Source: Halorubrum aidingense JCM 13560 (GTDB lineage: Archaea; Halobacteriota; Halobacteria; Halobacteriales; Haloferacaceae). From it: a stretch of DNA of 64,000 nucleotides. Location: assembly GCF_000336995.1 (NCBI RefSeq), contig NZ_AOJI01000017.1, forward strand, positions 410,932-474,931, given 5' to 3'. Of the stretch, positions 52,263 to 61,002 are shown piece by piece. Each line of letters opens with the position of its first letter. Position 1 is the stretch's first letter. The notes beneath the pieces were generated by a model, which was not told where the DNA came from, ran no database searches, and saw only the letters and a program-made list of their open reading frames with translations. Both the position numbers and the translations under genes were made by a program.

Positions 52263-53582
52263 TCACCAGGTGAGCCCCTCGTACACGAGCCCCTCGCGCC
52301 GCTCGACGATCCGCCGGCCGTCGATCACGACCGGCTCGGCCATCGCGTCGAAGGCGTCGTCGAGCGCGGCGAACTCGTCCCAGTCGGTGACGACGAGCGC
52401 CGCCGTTGCGCCGTCGAGCGCCGCCGCCGCTGACTCCGCGTACTCGACGTCCGGGAAGCGCTCGCGCGTGTTCGCCGTCGCGACGGGGTCGTAGCCGACA
52501 ACTTCGGCGCCGCGCGCCTGCAGCCCCTCGATGATCGGGATCGCTCGGGAGTTGCGGATGTCGTCGGTGCCGGGTTTAAAAGCGAGCCCGAGCACCGCGA
52601 CGCGCTCGCCCGCGGCGTCGACGTGGTCGTCGAGCAGTTCGAGCATGCGCTCCGGCTGGCCGTCGTTGACCGCGACCGCCGCGTCGAGGAGCGCGGGCTC
52701 GTAGCCGGCCTCGCGGGCCGCCGCCCTGATTGCATCCACATCTTTCGGAAAACACGACCCGCCCCATCCGACCCCCGAGCGCAGGAACTGCGCGCTGATC
52801 CGGTCGTCGAGGCCGACCGCATCCATCACCTCGTAGGCGTCGAGCCCGAATCGCTTGCAGACGTTTCCGAGGTCGTTCGCGAGCGAAATCTTCGACGCGA
52901 GGAACGCGTTGTTCGCGTACTTGATCATCACGGCGGTCTCGGGGTCGGTCCGGACGACCGGGACCTCGGCGTCAGTCGCGGCGAGCAGCGGCTCGTAGAG
53001 GGTTTCCAACCGCTCGGTGGCCCAGTCGGAGTCGGTGCCGAACACGAGCTTGTCCGGGTGCTGGAAGTCGTCGACGGCGGTCCCCTCGCGGAGGAACTCC
53101 GGGTTCGTCGCGAGTTCGACACGGTCGGCCGCGTCGCCGGCGCCCGCGGCCAGCGCCTCGCGGATCTCGCCGACGGCCGGGGGCGTGATCGTGCTCTTGA
53201 CGACGACGAGGTGGCGGTCGTCACCGTCGGCGTTCGCGGTGGTAGCTCCCGCTTCCGCCAGCGCCTCGCCCGTCATCTCGGCGGCCGCGGTGAGCGGCCC
53301 GAGATCGATGCTCCCGTCCTCGCGCGAAGGGGTGCCGATCGCGAGGAACGTCACGTCGGCGTCGGGGATGCCGTCGTACTCGGTCGTCGCGCGGAGGCGC
53401 TCGCCCGCGTGCTCGGCCAGCAGGTCGTCGAGGCCCGGTTCGTGGATCGCCGCGTGGCCGTCGTTCAGGGCCGCGACCACGCCCGGGTCGATGTCGACGG
53501 CGGTGACGTCGTGGCCCGCGTCCGCAAGGCAGGCCGCGAGGGTCGTTCCGACGTACCCGCTGCCGACGACGGTGACTCGCAT
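52263..53582 (-). CDS. aglM: UDP-glucose/GDP-mannose dehydrogenase family (AglM-like)
   Basis: 439 residues from the ATG at 53,582 ([19 protein letters not shown]). The 42 codons upstream are repeat-like and not coded. NAD site GSGYVG, catalytic C277 in GGSCFPKD, and [16 protein letters not shown] fit UDP-glucose 6-dehydrogenase. It oxidises UDP-glucose to UDP-glucuronic acid, a hexuronate donor in haloarchaeal N-glycans. It lies about 4 kb from the glycan cluster and is probably its supplier. The substrate could also be UDP-GlcNAc or UDP-ManNAc. Confidence 0.85.
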   Translation of the reverse strand: MRVTVVGSGYVGTTLAACLADAGHDVTAVDIDPGVVAALNDGHAAIHEPGLDDLLAEHAGERLRATTEYDGIPDADVTFLAIGTPSREDGSIDLGPLTAAAEMTGEALAEAGATTANADGDDRHLVVVKSTITPPAVGEIREALAAGAGDAADRVELATNPEFLREGTAVDDFQHPDKLVFGTDSDWATERLETLYEPLLAATDAEVPVVRTDPETAVMIKYANNAFLASKISLANDLGNVCKRFGLDAYEVMDAVGLDDRISAQFLRSGVGWGGSCFPKDVDAIRAAAREAGYEPALLDAAVAVNDGQPERMLELLDDHVDAAGERVAVLGLAFKPGTDDIRNSRAIPIIEGLQARGAEVVGYDPVATANTRERFPDVEYAESAAAALDGATAALVVTDWDEFAALDDAFDAMAEPVVIDGRRIVERREGLVYEGLTW

Positions 53583-53705
53583 ATCGGAGCAAGCGCTTCC
53601 CGACTCAAAGAGTGTTATGCGTCGGTCGTTCGCTCGCGGAGGCACCGCAGTCGGGTCGCGCCGCAGGGGCACCGCAGTCGGGTCGCCGCCACGCGCGGCC
53701 CAGAT

Positions 53706-53715
53706 CATACTTATC
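53706..53715 (+). promoter_or_regulatory. TATA box for the 53,738 gene
   Basis: CATACTTATC is centred 27 nt before the ATG at 53,738, supporting that start over the longer frame. Confidence 0.45.
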
Positions 53716-53737
53716 CGTGCGCGACCGACTCGTCGTC

Positions 53738-54286
53738 ATGTCAAAGCGGCCGCCGCGCGGGAGCGACCGAGACGGGGAGGCGAGCGACTCGCCGTCGACC
53801 GCGGGCGCCGGCGGGCGAGACTGGGTCCTGGTGGTCGGGCTGCTCGCGGTGCCGATGGCGATCGTCCCCGTCGACGGGGATCTCACGATAGTGAGCCTCT
53901 GGGGGTTCTTCAACACGGCCGCGCCCGACGCTGGTGCCGGCATCGGCGGATACCCCGTCTGGGCGTACTTTCTCGATCAGCCGCGGGCGTTCGGGTCGCT
54001 CCCGCCGTCGATACGCGCGTGGCCGCTCGCGATCGGCTTTCACCTCCTCGCGGTCGCGAGCGCGGTCGGCGGCGTCGTGCTCGGTCGGGAGGACCGACGC
54101 GTCACCGGCGGGCTGCTCGCGCTGGCCGCGGCCGCGAGCCTGTGGGTCTCGGTCGGACTCGCGACGCGACTCGGCGTCGGGACCACCACGGGCTGGCTCG
54201 CCGTGATTCCCGTCGGTGCGCTGGCGACGCTGGCGGTCGTCGCCGCGGCGTACCGAGCGGATCTGCGCGGGATCGTCGAGCGGTGA
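53738..54286 (+). CDS. TIGR04206-like haloarchaeal membrane protein
   Basis: A 182-residue protein with about five transmembrane helices. WVLVVGLLAVPMAIVPV and SLWGFFNTAAP near the start recall the haloarchaeal TIGR04206 family, of unknown function. The longer open frame upstream covers a repeated stretch and is rejected in favour of the TATA-spaced ATG. Confidence 0.6.
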   Translation: MSKRPPRGSDRDGEASDSPSTAGAGGRDWVLVVGLLAVPMAIVPVDGDLTIVSLWGFFNTAAPDAGAGIGGYPVWAYFLDQPRAFGSLPPSIRAWPLAIGFHLLAVASAVGGVVLGREDRRVTGGLLALAAAASLWVSVGLATRLGVGTTTGWLAVIPVGALATLAVVAAAYRADLRGIVER

Positions 54287-54400
54287 AACGGCCCATATCG
54301 ACGGTCCGGACAGCCTGTTCGGACCGGAGGGTAGAGGGAGCGGGTCGGCGGTATGAGCCGAGGATGTGAGCCGGTGCGTTCGACGACCGGGAGTCGGCCG

Positions 54401-54410
54401 TTTTTATATA
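54401..54410 (+). promoter_or_regulatory. TATA box of ZIP transporter gene
   Basis: TTTTTATATA is centred 26 nt before the ATG at 54,433, indicating a leaderless transcript. Confidence 0.65.
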
Positions 54411-54432
54411 CGTCCGGGCGGAACCACGCGCC

Positions 54433-55392
54433 ATGACCGACCTCGCCGGGGTGCTAACCGTCAGCAGCGTCGCGGGGGTTGCGACCGGACTCGGGGCGCT
54501 TCCCGTTTTCGTCCGCGCCCGCGTCACGCACCGGACCTACGACGCCGCGCTGGGGCTCGCGGCCGGGCTGATGGTCGCCGCCAGCGTCTTCGGGCTCATC
54601 CTGCCCGGCATGGAGGAAGGAACGCTGACCGCCGTGATGACGGGGCTGCTCGTCGGCGGCCTCGCGCTGCTGGGCGGTAACTACGCGATCCCGCACCTCC
54701 ACGCGCAGTACCGCGAGTGGCTCCCGGACGGCGGGGCGACGGGCGCGGACGTCGCGTCGATGGGGGATCCCGCGGATTCCGCGGATCCCACAGACCCCAC
54801 GGATCCCGTCGCGATGGCCGCCGCGAGCGCCGACGCCGAGACGGGGGACACTCACGGAAACAGCGCCGATACCGACGGCGGAGACGCGACGCCGCCCACG
54901 TCGCTCGGCGACCCGACCGCATCCATCGACGAGCCGGAGTCGGCGCTCCGGAAGGCGCTGCTCATCGGCGGAGCGATCACCCTCCACAACGCTCCCGAGG
55001 GGTTGGCGATCGGTGTCGCCTTCGCGTCGGGGTTAGAGGAGGTCGCGCTGCTGCTCGCGGTCGTGATCGGCCTCCAGAACGTCCCCGACGGCTTCGCGTT
55101 CGCCGTGCCGATGGCGGAGACCGGCATGTCGAACCTGCGGGTGCTCTGGTACACCACGCTCTCGGGCGTCGTGCCGCAGGTCGTCGCGTCCGTCTTCGGC
55201 TTCTCGCTCGTCTCGATCGCCGCCGGACTGTTCCCGATCGCGTCCGGTTTCGCCGCCGGCGCGATGCTCGCGGTCGTCTTCCGCGAGCTGATCCCCTCCT
55301 CGCACGGACACGGGCACGCGGACGCGGCGACGCTCGCGTTCCTGTTCGGGTTCGTGCTGCTGGTCGTCGTCGACGAACTCGTCGTGGTGTGA
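54433..55392 (+). CDS. ZIP-family metal transporter
   Basis: A 319-residue protein with eight predicted helices. Helix 4 has the ZIP metal motif LHNAPEGLAIG (H185, N186), and helix 5 has LQNVPDGFAFAVP where many ZIPs have HExPHE. The loop between helices 3 and 4 (about 95-175) is long, acidic and His-poor. It probably imports zinc or another divalent metal. GufA-type ZIPs are the closest match by motif. Confidence 0.85.
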   Translation: MTDLAGVLTVSSVAGVATGLGALPVFVRARVTHRTYDAALGLAAGLMVAASVFGLILPGMEEGTLTAVMTGLLVGGLALLGGNYAIPHLHAQYREWLPDGGATGADVASMGDPADSADPTDPTDPVAMAAASADAETGDTHGNSADTDGGDATPPTSLGDPTASIDEPESALRKALLIGGAITLHNAPEGLAIGVAFASGLEEVALLLAVVIGLQNVPDGFAFAVPMAETGMSNLRVLWYTTLSGVVPQVVASVFGFSLVSIAAGLFPIASGFAAGAMLAVVFRELIPSSHGHGHADAATLAFLFGFVLLVVVDELVVV

Positions 55393-55443
55393 GTCGCACA
55401 GAACCGCAACGGCTTTTCAACCCGGCACGTCCTGCGTCCGGAC

Positions 55444-55653
55444 ATGTCTACGACCGTGTCGACGCCCGATGCCGACGAGACGTGCGCCTACTGCGGCTCG
55501 CGGATCTTCGAGCACGACCCGATCTGCGTGCGCGACTGCGAGGAGAGCTGCGGCTCGCCCGCGTACTTCTGTAACTACGCCTGCCTCGCGGCGCACGTCG
55601 ACGAGGAGAACCTCACCGCGGGGAACGCTTGCGAGTGGTCGCCGGAGGAGTGA
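55444..55653 (+). CDS. Small Cys-rich zinc-finger protein
   Basis: A 69-residue protein with CAYCGSRIFEHDPIC, CEESCG, FCNYACLAAHV and a last Cys near residue 63. The Cys pairs and one His could bind two zinc ions in a treble-clef-like fold. Such small proteins are common in haloarchaea and often affect growth or stress, but this one is not characterised. Confidence 0.65.
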   Translation: MSTTVSTPDADETCAYCGSRIFEHDPICVRDCEESCGSPAYFCNYACLAAHVDEENLTAGNACEWSPEE

Positions 55654-55680
55654 GGAGACGGACCGGACGGCCCTCGGCCG

Positions 55681-56868
55681 CTACTGGTTGTCCGGACTGC
55701 TCGGGTGATAGTCGGTGTCGTACTGCCCCGGGCTGTTGTCGACGCGGTCGGGGTTGATCCGACCGGCGAGCAGCATGAAGTCGAGGACGGTGCAGTACAG
55801 CATCGCCTCGACGACGGGGACGGCCCGCGGCGGCAGGACGGGGTCGTGCCGGCCGACGACCTGCACGTCCTTCTCCTCGCCCGTCTCCCAGTCGGCGGAG
55901 CGCTGCTTCTTCGGGATCGAGGTGGGCGCGTGCCACGTCGCCTCGCCGTAGATCGGCTCGCCGGTCGTGATCCCGCCCTGAAGCCCGCCGTGGTCGTTGC
56001 CGACGGGCACCGGGTCGCCCTCCTCGCTCTCGACGTGGTCGAACGACTCGCCGTCGTCGAACGTCCAGTCCTCGTTGCGCTCGCTGCCGGTCACGTCGCT
56101 CGCGTCTCTGCCGAGCCCGTACTCGACGCCCGTCGTCGCCGGGATGGCGAACAATGCCTGCCCGAGTCGGGCGGGGAAGCTGTCGAACCGCGGCGCGCCG
56201 AGCCCGCGTGGGACGCCCCGGCACTCGAAGTAGATGGACCCGCCGATGGAGTCGCCCTGCTCTTGGTACTCCTCGATGAGCGTCTGCATCTCCGCGGCCG
56301 TGTCGGGGTCGGCACACCGCACGTCATTCTCCTCGCTGTTCGCGAGCAGCTGTTCGAAGCTCACGTCGTCGGCCTCGACGTCGCCGATGCGGTTGACGTG
56401 CGCTTTGATCTCGACGTCGTAGTCGGAGGCGTCGAGCACCTGCTCGGCGACGGCGCCGGCGGCGACCCAGTTCACCGTCTCGCGCGCCGAGGAGCGCCCG
56501 CCGCCGCCCCAGTTGCGCGTGCCGAACTTCGCGGAGTAGGTGTAGTCGCCGTGAGAGGGTCGGGGCGCGGTGACGTACGGCTCGTACTTCCCCGATCGCG
56601 CGTCCTTGTTCTGGATCACCATGCCGATGGGCGTGCCGGTGGTGTACCCGTCCTGCACGCCGGAGTTGACGACGACTTCGTCGGGCTCGCCCCGAGAGGT
56701 CGTGATCATCGACTGCCCCGGCTTGCGCCGGTCGAGCTGCGCTTGGATAGCGTCCTCGTCGAGTTCGACACCGGCGGGCACGCCGGAGACCGTCACGCCC
56801 ATCGCGTCGCCGTGGCTCTCGCCGTAGGTCGTCAGCTGGAAGAGCCGACCGAACCGGTTCCCGTTCAT
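55681..56868 (-). CDS. aroC: Chorismate synthase
   Basis: 395 residues from the ATG at 56,868 (MNGNRFGRLFQLTTYGESHG). It has the three family signatures: GESHGDAMGVTVSGVPAG, the ARETVNWVAAGA region, and the late RHDPVLPPRAVPVVEAM. It forms chorismate from EPSP with reduced FMN, the last step of the shikimate pathway. A TATA box 25 nt upstream supports the start. A long frame continuing upstream is not coded. Confidence 0.95.
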   Translation of the reverse strand: MNGNRFGRLFQLTTYGESHGDAMGVTVSGVPAGVELDEDAIQAQLDRRKPGQSMITTSRGEPDEVVVNSGVQDGYTTGTPIGMVIQNKDARSGKYEPYVTAPRPSHGDYTYSAKFGTRNWGGGGRSSARETVNWVAAGAVAEQVLDASDYDVEIKAHVNRIGDVEADDVSFEQLLANSEENDVRCADPDTAAEMQTLIEEYQEQGDSIGGSIYFECRGVPRGLGAPRFDSFPARLGQALFAIPATTGVEYGLGRDASDVTGSERNEDWTFDDGESFDHVESEEGDPVPVGNDHGGLQGGITTGEPIYGEATWHAPTSIPKKQRSADWETGEEKDVQVVGRHDPVLPPRAVPVVEAMLYCTVLDFMLLAGRINPDRVDNSPGQYDTDYHPSSPDNQ

Positions 56869-56888
56869 ACGCGTCCGTGTGGCCGAGG

Positions 56889-56896
56889 ATATATAG
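56889..56896 (-). promoter_or_regulatory. TATA box of aroC
   Basis: CTATATAT on the minus strand is centred 25 nt before the aroC ATG. Confidence 0.6.
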
Positions 56897-56959
56897 TGGT
56901 TGCAATCCGCGCAAACGGCCACCTCGACGGCGGCCACTCCGCCGCCGCGACCGGTGGTA

Positions 56960-56969
56960 GTTTATAAAC
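56960..56969 (+). promoter_or_regulatory. Palindromic TATA box of the 56,989 gene
   Basis: GTTTATAAAC is a perfect 10-bp palindrome centred 25 nt before the GTG start. Confidence 0.6.
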
Positions 56970-56988
56970 GGACCGCGATAGTGGAGTC

Positions 56989-57210
56989 GTGCGCGAACGC
57001 CTCACCTCCGATCTCGGCGTGTACGCCCTCTCGGGACTGTTCTCGCTCGTCGTGTTCGTCGCCGCGCTGGCGATCCTCTCGACGACGCTTCCGGACGGGC
57101 TCGGTGATCGCCAACTCGCCGGGCTCGTCGTCGGGTACCTGCTGTTCGTCGGGGTCTACGCGATCGCGTGGTTCATCTACACCGAGATCGACAGCCGCGA
57201 GGAGATCTGA
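56989..57210 (+). CDS. Small two-helix membrane protein
   Basis: A 73-residue protein starting at GTG, 25 nt after a TATA box. Two transmembrane helices (residues about 12-32 and 45-65) are separated by the short loop PDGLGDRQ. It resembles the Vma21-like/DUF small membrane proteins near aroC in other haloarchaea, but I do not recognise a named family. Confidence 0.55.
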   Translation: MRERLTSDLGVYALSGLFSLVVFVAALAILSTTLPDGLGDRQLAGLVVGYLLFVGVYAIAWFIYTEIDSREEI

Positions 57211-57304
57211 ACGCGCGTCGCTTCTCGACCGTCGCGGTTCCGGCTGACGACCGCGACGGTTCCGGCTGGCGAACGGTTTTCACGTCCCCGCGAGACGGGC
57301 CCGT

Positions 57305-58084
57305 ATGTCGTGGGACACGATCAGACTCGACGTCGACGCCGAGAGCGACGTCGCGACGCTCACCGTCGACCGCCCCGAACAGCTCAACGCGCTCACCGTC
57401 GACACGCTCGAAGCGATCGAGGAGGCCCTGTCCGAAGCGGAGGCGGCGGGCGCCCGCGCGCTCGTGCTGGCCGGCGCGGGAGACGACGCGTTCGTCGCGG
57501 GCGCGGACATCTCCTACATGGTCGAGCTGTCGACGCCGGAGGCGCAGGCGTACGCCGAACTGGGCCATCGCGTCGCGGACGCGATCGAGTCGTTCCCGGC
57601 CCCGACGGTCGCCGCGATCGACGGGTACGCGTTCGGCGGCGGCTGCGAACTGGCGCTGGCCTGTGACCTCCGGGTCGCCGCCGAGGGCGCCGTGCTCGGC
57701 CAGACCGAAATCGACCTCGGCATCATCCCGGGGTGGGGCGGGACCCAGCGGCTCTCCCGACTCGTCGGCGACGAGACCGCGAAGCGGCTCGTCTTCCTCG
57801 GCGAGCGGATCGACGCGACGGAGGCCGCCGAGATCGGGTTCGTCGGCGAGGTGGTCGCCGACGACGCGTTCGACGACCGGATCGAGGAGTTGGCGGGGGA
57901 GCTGGCCGCGAAGCCGGCGTACGCGACTCGCGCAGCCAAGGAGGCGCTGAACGCGGTCCACGACGGCACCCAACGCGGCGGGCTCGCGTTGGAGCGCCGC
58001 GCGTGGTCCGGCCTCTTCGGCACGCACGACCAGCGCGAGGGGATGACGGCGTTCCTCGAAAAGCGCGAGCCCGACTTCGAGTAG
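57305..58084 (+). CDS. Enoyl-CoA hydratase/isomerase family protein
   Basis: A 259-residue crotonase-fold protein. It has the oxyanion-hole segments [11 protein letters not shown] and [19 protein letters not shown], and the catalytic-Glu segment [17 protein letters not shown]. It hydrates trans-2-enoyl-CoA in fatty-acid or amino-acid breakdown, or acts in 3-hydroxypropionyl-CoA or butanoyl-CoA routes. It is a single gene. Confidence 0.9.
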   Translation: MSWDTIRLDVDAESDVATLTVDRPEQLNALTVDTLEAIEEALSEAEAAGARALVLAGAGDDAFVAGADISYMVELSTPEAQAYAELGHRVADAIESFPAPTVAAIDGYAFGGGCELALACDLRVAAEGAVLGQTEIDLGIIPGWGGTQRLSRLVGDETAKRLVFLGERIDATEAAEIGFVGEVVADDAFDDRIEELAGELAAKPAYATRAAKEALNAVHDGTQRGGLALERRAWSGLFGTHDQREGMTAFLEKREPDFE

Positions 58085-58156
58085 CCGACGGTCGGTCGGC
58101 GTCGAACCGTCGCGCTCCGTGCCACCGGGGTCCACGGTGCCGTCCAATCGCCACGC

Positions 58157-58163
58157 TTTATTA
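58157..58163 (+). promoter_or_regulatory. TATA box of hpt
   Basis: TTTATTA is centred 25 nt before the ATG at 58,185, deciding that start over the ATG at 58,164, which overlaps the box. Confidence 0.6.
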
Positions 58164-58184
58164 ATGCGCCCGAGTACCGGCGAC

Positions 58185-58754
58185 ATGGACCAGTTGCGGC
58201 AGTCGCTCCTCGACGCGCCGATCATCGAGAAAGGCGAGTACCAGTACTTCGTCCACCCGATCAGCGACGGCGTTCCCATGCTCAAACCGGAGCTCCTCCG
58301 GGAGATCGTCATCCGGATCATCCGGAAGGCGGAGCTGGAGAACGTCGACAAGATCGTCACGCCCGCGGCGATGGGTATCCACATCTCCACCGCGCTCTCG
58401 CTGATGACGGACATCCCGCTCGTCGTCATCCGCAAGCGGCAGTACGGCCTCGACGGCGAGGTGCCGCTGTTCCAGGAGACGGGCTACTCGGAGTCGGAGA
58501 TGTACATCAACGACGTCGAGGAGGGCGACCGCGTCCTCGTGCTCGACGACGTGCTCTCGACGGGCGGCACGATGAAGGCGATCCTCGACGCGCTCACCAA
58601 CGAGGTCGGCGCGGACGTCGTCGACGTCGTCGCCGTGATCAAGAAGGCCGGCGAGAACGAACTCGACCAGACCGACTACAACGTGAAGACGCTGATCAAC
58701 GTCACCGTCGAGGACGGCGAAGTCGTCATCGTCGACGCGCAGGGCGACGACTAG
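58185..58754 (+). CDS. hpt: Hypoxanthine/guanine phosphoribosyltransferase
   Basis: A 189-residue protein starting [17 protein letters not shown]. The PRPP-binding motif [17 protein letters not shown] lies near 110-126, and [14 protein letters not shown] is the flexible loop, as in archaeal Hpt. It salvages purine bases to nucleotides with PRPP. Some archaeal members are adenine-specific, so the base preference is not certain. Confidence 0.85.
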   Translation: MDQLRQSLLDAPIIEKGEYQYFVHPISDGVPMLKPELLREIVIRIIRKAELENVDKIVTPAAMGIHISTALSLMTDIPLVVIRKRQYGLDGEVPLFQETGYSESEMYINDVEEGDRVLVLDDVLSTGGTMKAILDALTNEVGADVVDVVAVIKKAGENELDQTDYNVKTLINVTVEDGEVVIVDAQGDD

Positions 58755-58974
58755 CGCGGTCCGACGCATCGGCTGTTTCTTTATAAACGGTGTCGCTGGC
58801 GGCTGTACCGGGCGAGTGCCTATAGCCTCGGCCGCGTCTCGCACAACTCCGCACACTGCACCCGCACAACTCCGCGCTCCTGCATCACTCAGCACCTCAC
58901 GCCTCCCCAGCCTCGGCGGACGGCCCGGCGCGGGCGGAGCCGCGCCGAACCGCCGCCTCCCTCGCGGGCTCCTC

Positions 58975-58997
58975 GCGGCCGGTTATAAACCGGCCGC
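58975..58997. promoter_or_regulatory. TATA core inside a 23-bp inverted repeat
   Basis: Ten-nt arms (GCGGCCGGTT and its exact complement) flank a central ATA, so the TATA core sits at the dyad of a perfect palindrome. It could be an operator that blocks TBP, a bidirectional promoter, or a hairpin. Confidence 0.5.
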
Positions 58998-59031
58998 TCG
59001 GAGGCGCGCCGCCGCCGCGGCTGCGGCTATC

Positions 59032-59045
59032 GGGTTTATAAACCC
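59032..59045. promoter_or_regulatory. Perfect 14-bp TATA palindrome
   Basis: GGGTTTATAAACCC reads the same on both strands. It lies 69 nt before the DJ-1-like gene start, further than leaderless spacing. Confidence 0.5.
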
Positions 59046-59113
59046 CGCGCCCGCCCTCGTCGCTGCCGGGCGCGGGTCCCTTTTCCGTCGGGGGCCCGAA
59101 TGAACGGGTACAC

Positions 59114-59791
59114 ATGAGTAGCGCGCTATTTGTCGTGAGCGAGGAGGGGTACTGGGCCGAAGAGTGCATCGAGCCGCTGACGACGCTCGAAGCGGCGGAC
59201 GTCGACGTGACGATCGCGACGCCGTCGGGCTCTCCGCCGGTCGTCGACGAACGGTCGCTCGAGCCGGAGGCCGCGGGCGGGGAAGAACGGGCCGCAGAGC
59301 TCCGCGAGATCGACGAGACGCACCCGAAGCTCAACGATCCGGAGCCGATCGCGACGGTCGACGCCGACGGCTACGACGCGGTCGTGTTCCCCGGCGGCCA
59401 CGGCACCGTCTGGGACGTGAATCAGGACCGACACGCCCGCCAGCTGCTGCTCGACGCCGTCGCCGGCGACGAGGGCGTCGCGCTCGTCGTCTGTCACGCG
59501 GCCGGTATTCTCGGGTTCACGCGCGAGGCCGACGGGACGCCCCTCGTCGAGAGCCGCTCGGTCACCGGCTTCCCGAACGAGTGGGAAGAGGGCATCGTCG
59601 ACGAGCACGACCTGATGCCGGACGGCCGGAAGCTCCCGTACTGGGTCGAAGACGAGGTCGTCCTCGCCGGCGCCGACTGGGACGCCGAGCTCGACGCCGA
59701 CACCAGCGTCACCGTCGACGGCGACCTCATCACCGCCCGCGGACCGGAGTCCTCGGCCGACGCGGCGGCGACGCTGCTGGACGATCTGTAA
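59114..59791 (+). CDS. DJ-1/PfpI superfamily protein (Hsp31-like)
   Basis: A 225-residue protein. The nucleophile is C127 with H128 in ALVVCHAAGI, and VVFPGGHGTVWDV supplies the upstream Gly-Gly-His segment. The layout fits Hsp31/class-I glutamine-amidotransferase-like proteins, including glyoxalase III and protein deglycase-type enzymes acting on methylglyoxal damage. Single gene with a long upstream region. Confidence 0.85.
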   Translation: MSSALFVVSEEGYWAEECIEPLTTLEAADVDVTIATPSGSPPVVDERSLEPEAAGGEERAAELREIDETHPKLNDPEPIATVDADGYDAVVFPGGHGTVWDVNQDRHARQLLLDAVAGDEGVALVVCHAAGILGFTREADGTPLVESRSVTGFPNEWEEGIVDEHDLMPDGRKLPYWVEDEVVLAGADWDAELDADTSVTVDGDLITARGPESSADAAATLLDDL

Positions 59792-59812
59792 TTCTGGCAC
59801 ACACACGTCAGC

Positions 59813-59820
59813 TATTTTTA
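59813..59820 (+). promoter_or_regulatory. TATA box of SRA-HNH gene
   Basis: TATTTTTA is centred 25 nt before the GTG at 59,842, supporting the GTG start and a leaderless transcript. Confidence 0.6.
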
Positions 59821-59841
59821 TTGTGGCTGTGAGTTTCTGCC

Positions 59842-60675
59842 GTGAGACTCTCGGATGTCGATCTGGAGGTTGGTGAGACATACACGTCTGACGGCCTACA
59901 GTCGGCTTTTGATCGTGGTTTGACTGGCAGAGGAATTGAGATCTGTTACGACTCGGACGATCGAAGATATCTCCGACTCTTTGCGCGCGGCGATGGCCCA
60001 TACGCAGATAGCCTCAGTGGAGATGAATTCACGTACGTGGGAGAGGGTCAAAGCGGGGATCAGGAATTAAAAGCCGGTAATCGATACCTTGCGGAAGCAA
60101 AGACAGCACCGCTACCGATATTCTTCTTTTATAAACCAACCAACGCTGACGCCTGGGAGTATCGTGGTCCGGTTGAGGTTCTGGATTACGAACGGGTTCG
60201 GCGAGGTGGGCGGCGTGTGTTTGAATTTACGCTAACGTATCACACGAAGGATAGAGTGGATCAGTCTTCACATGCCTCGGACATTTCGCCACCGAGACGG
60301 GCTGAAACGACTCGATCACGGGTGATCCGCGACACGCAGATGTCCACTCAACTCAAGGAGGAATACAGGTGTGAATGCCAAGTCTGTGGGGATGTCCGTC
60401 AGCAGTCGCCAGGTGATAAGTATGCCGAGGCCCACCACATTCGGCCGCTTGGATCTCCGCACGACGGTCCGGATGCTCGTTCAAATCTTATCGTCGTGTG
60501 TCCAAACCATCACGCCGATTTTGACTACGGCATGCTCTCTGTCGACCCTGACACCGGACGGATCGCCCACGCATATGATAACGCCGTGGACGGAACAACG
60601 CTAAACACCCGGCAGGACCACGAGATTGATACAGAACATCTACGATATCATAACCACGAAATCGCTGATTTCTAG
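59842..60675 (+). CDS. SRA (YDG)-HNH endonuclease, putative type IV restriction enzyme
   Basis: A 277-residue protein. The N-terminal half resembles an SRA/YDG base-flipping domain (YVGEGQSGDQELKAGNRYLAEAK ... WEYRGPVEVLDYE), and the C-terminal half is an HNH nuclease: the CQVC knuckle, AEAHHIRPLG, DARSNLIVVCPNHHADFD. Such fusions cut DNA carrying modified cytosines. The gene is AT-richer than its neighbours and sits between two core genes, so it was probably acquired. It is a lone defence gene. Its stop is 5 nt from the convergent regulator gene end. Confidence 0.8.
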   Translation: MRLSDVDLEVGETYTSDGLQSAFDRGLTGRGIEICYDSDDRRYLRLFARGDGPYADSLSGDEFTYVGEGQSGDQELKAGNRYLAEAKTAPLPIFFFYKPTNADAWEYRGPVEVLDYERVRRGGRRVFEFTLTYHTKDRVDQSSHASDISPPRRAETTRSRVIRDTQMSTQLKEEYRCECQVCGDVRQQSPGDKYAEAHHIRPLGSPHDGPDARSNLIVVCPNHHADFDYGMLSVDPDTGRIAHAYDNAVDGTTLNTRQDHEIDTEHLRYHNHEIADF

Positions 60676-60680
60676 CTCTG

Positions 60681-60956
60681 TTACCGGATCACGAACGCCG
60701 GCTCCTCGATCCGCTCGCTTTTACACTCCGGACACCGCGACGGCTCGTTGACGGGGTCGTCGAAGCGGTCGAAGCCGCAGTCGCGGCAGGTCGGCGGCGC
60801 GACGAGGAACTCGCCGTCGCCGTCGACGGATCGTGAAACGTGCGTCAAGTGGTCGTACACGACGGGCGTCGGCAGCGACAGCGACTCCCCGAGGTCGCTC
60901 GCGGTCGCCGGCTCCTCGCGGAGCGCCTCGGCGATCCGCTGGCGGGTCGTCTCCAT
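60681..60956 (-). CDS. HTH/zinc-ribbon transcriptional regulator (COG3357-like)
   Basis: A 91-residue protein starting METTRQRIAEALREEP. Residues 1-45 are a winged helix (ATASDLGESLSLPTPVVYDHLTHV), and residues 55-85 are a zinc ribbon with CRDCG and CPECKSE. The fusion is typical of COG3357 predicted archaeal regulators. The longer open frame upstream reads through an intergenic stretch and is not used. Confidence 0.85.
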   Translation of the reverse strand: METTRQRIAEALREEPATASDLGESLSLPTPVVYDHLTHVSRSVDGDGEFLVAPPTCRDCGFDRFDDPVNEPSRCPECKSERIEEPAFVIR

Positions 60957-61002
60957 ACGCCGAATTGGTCGAGGAGGGATAAAACGGCGACGGCGGGGGT
61001 AC

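Larger units (their letters stand above)
58755..59113. other. Very GC-rich gap with three TATA-like cores
   Basis: No gene was found. TTATAAAC-type cores lie at about 58,780, 58,985 and 59,038, two of them inside palindromes. The DNA between is over 75% GC. The TATA cores have no ORF at leaderless spacing, so unannotated small transcripts or a long leader for the next gene are possible. Confidence 0.5.
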
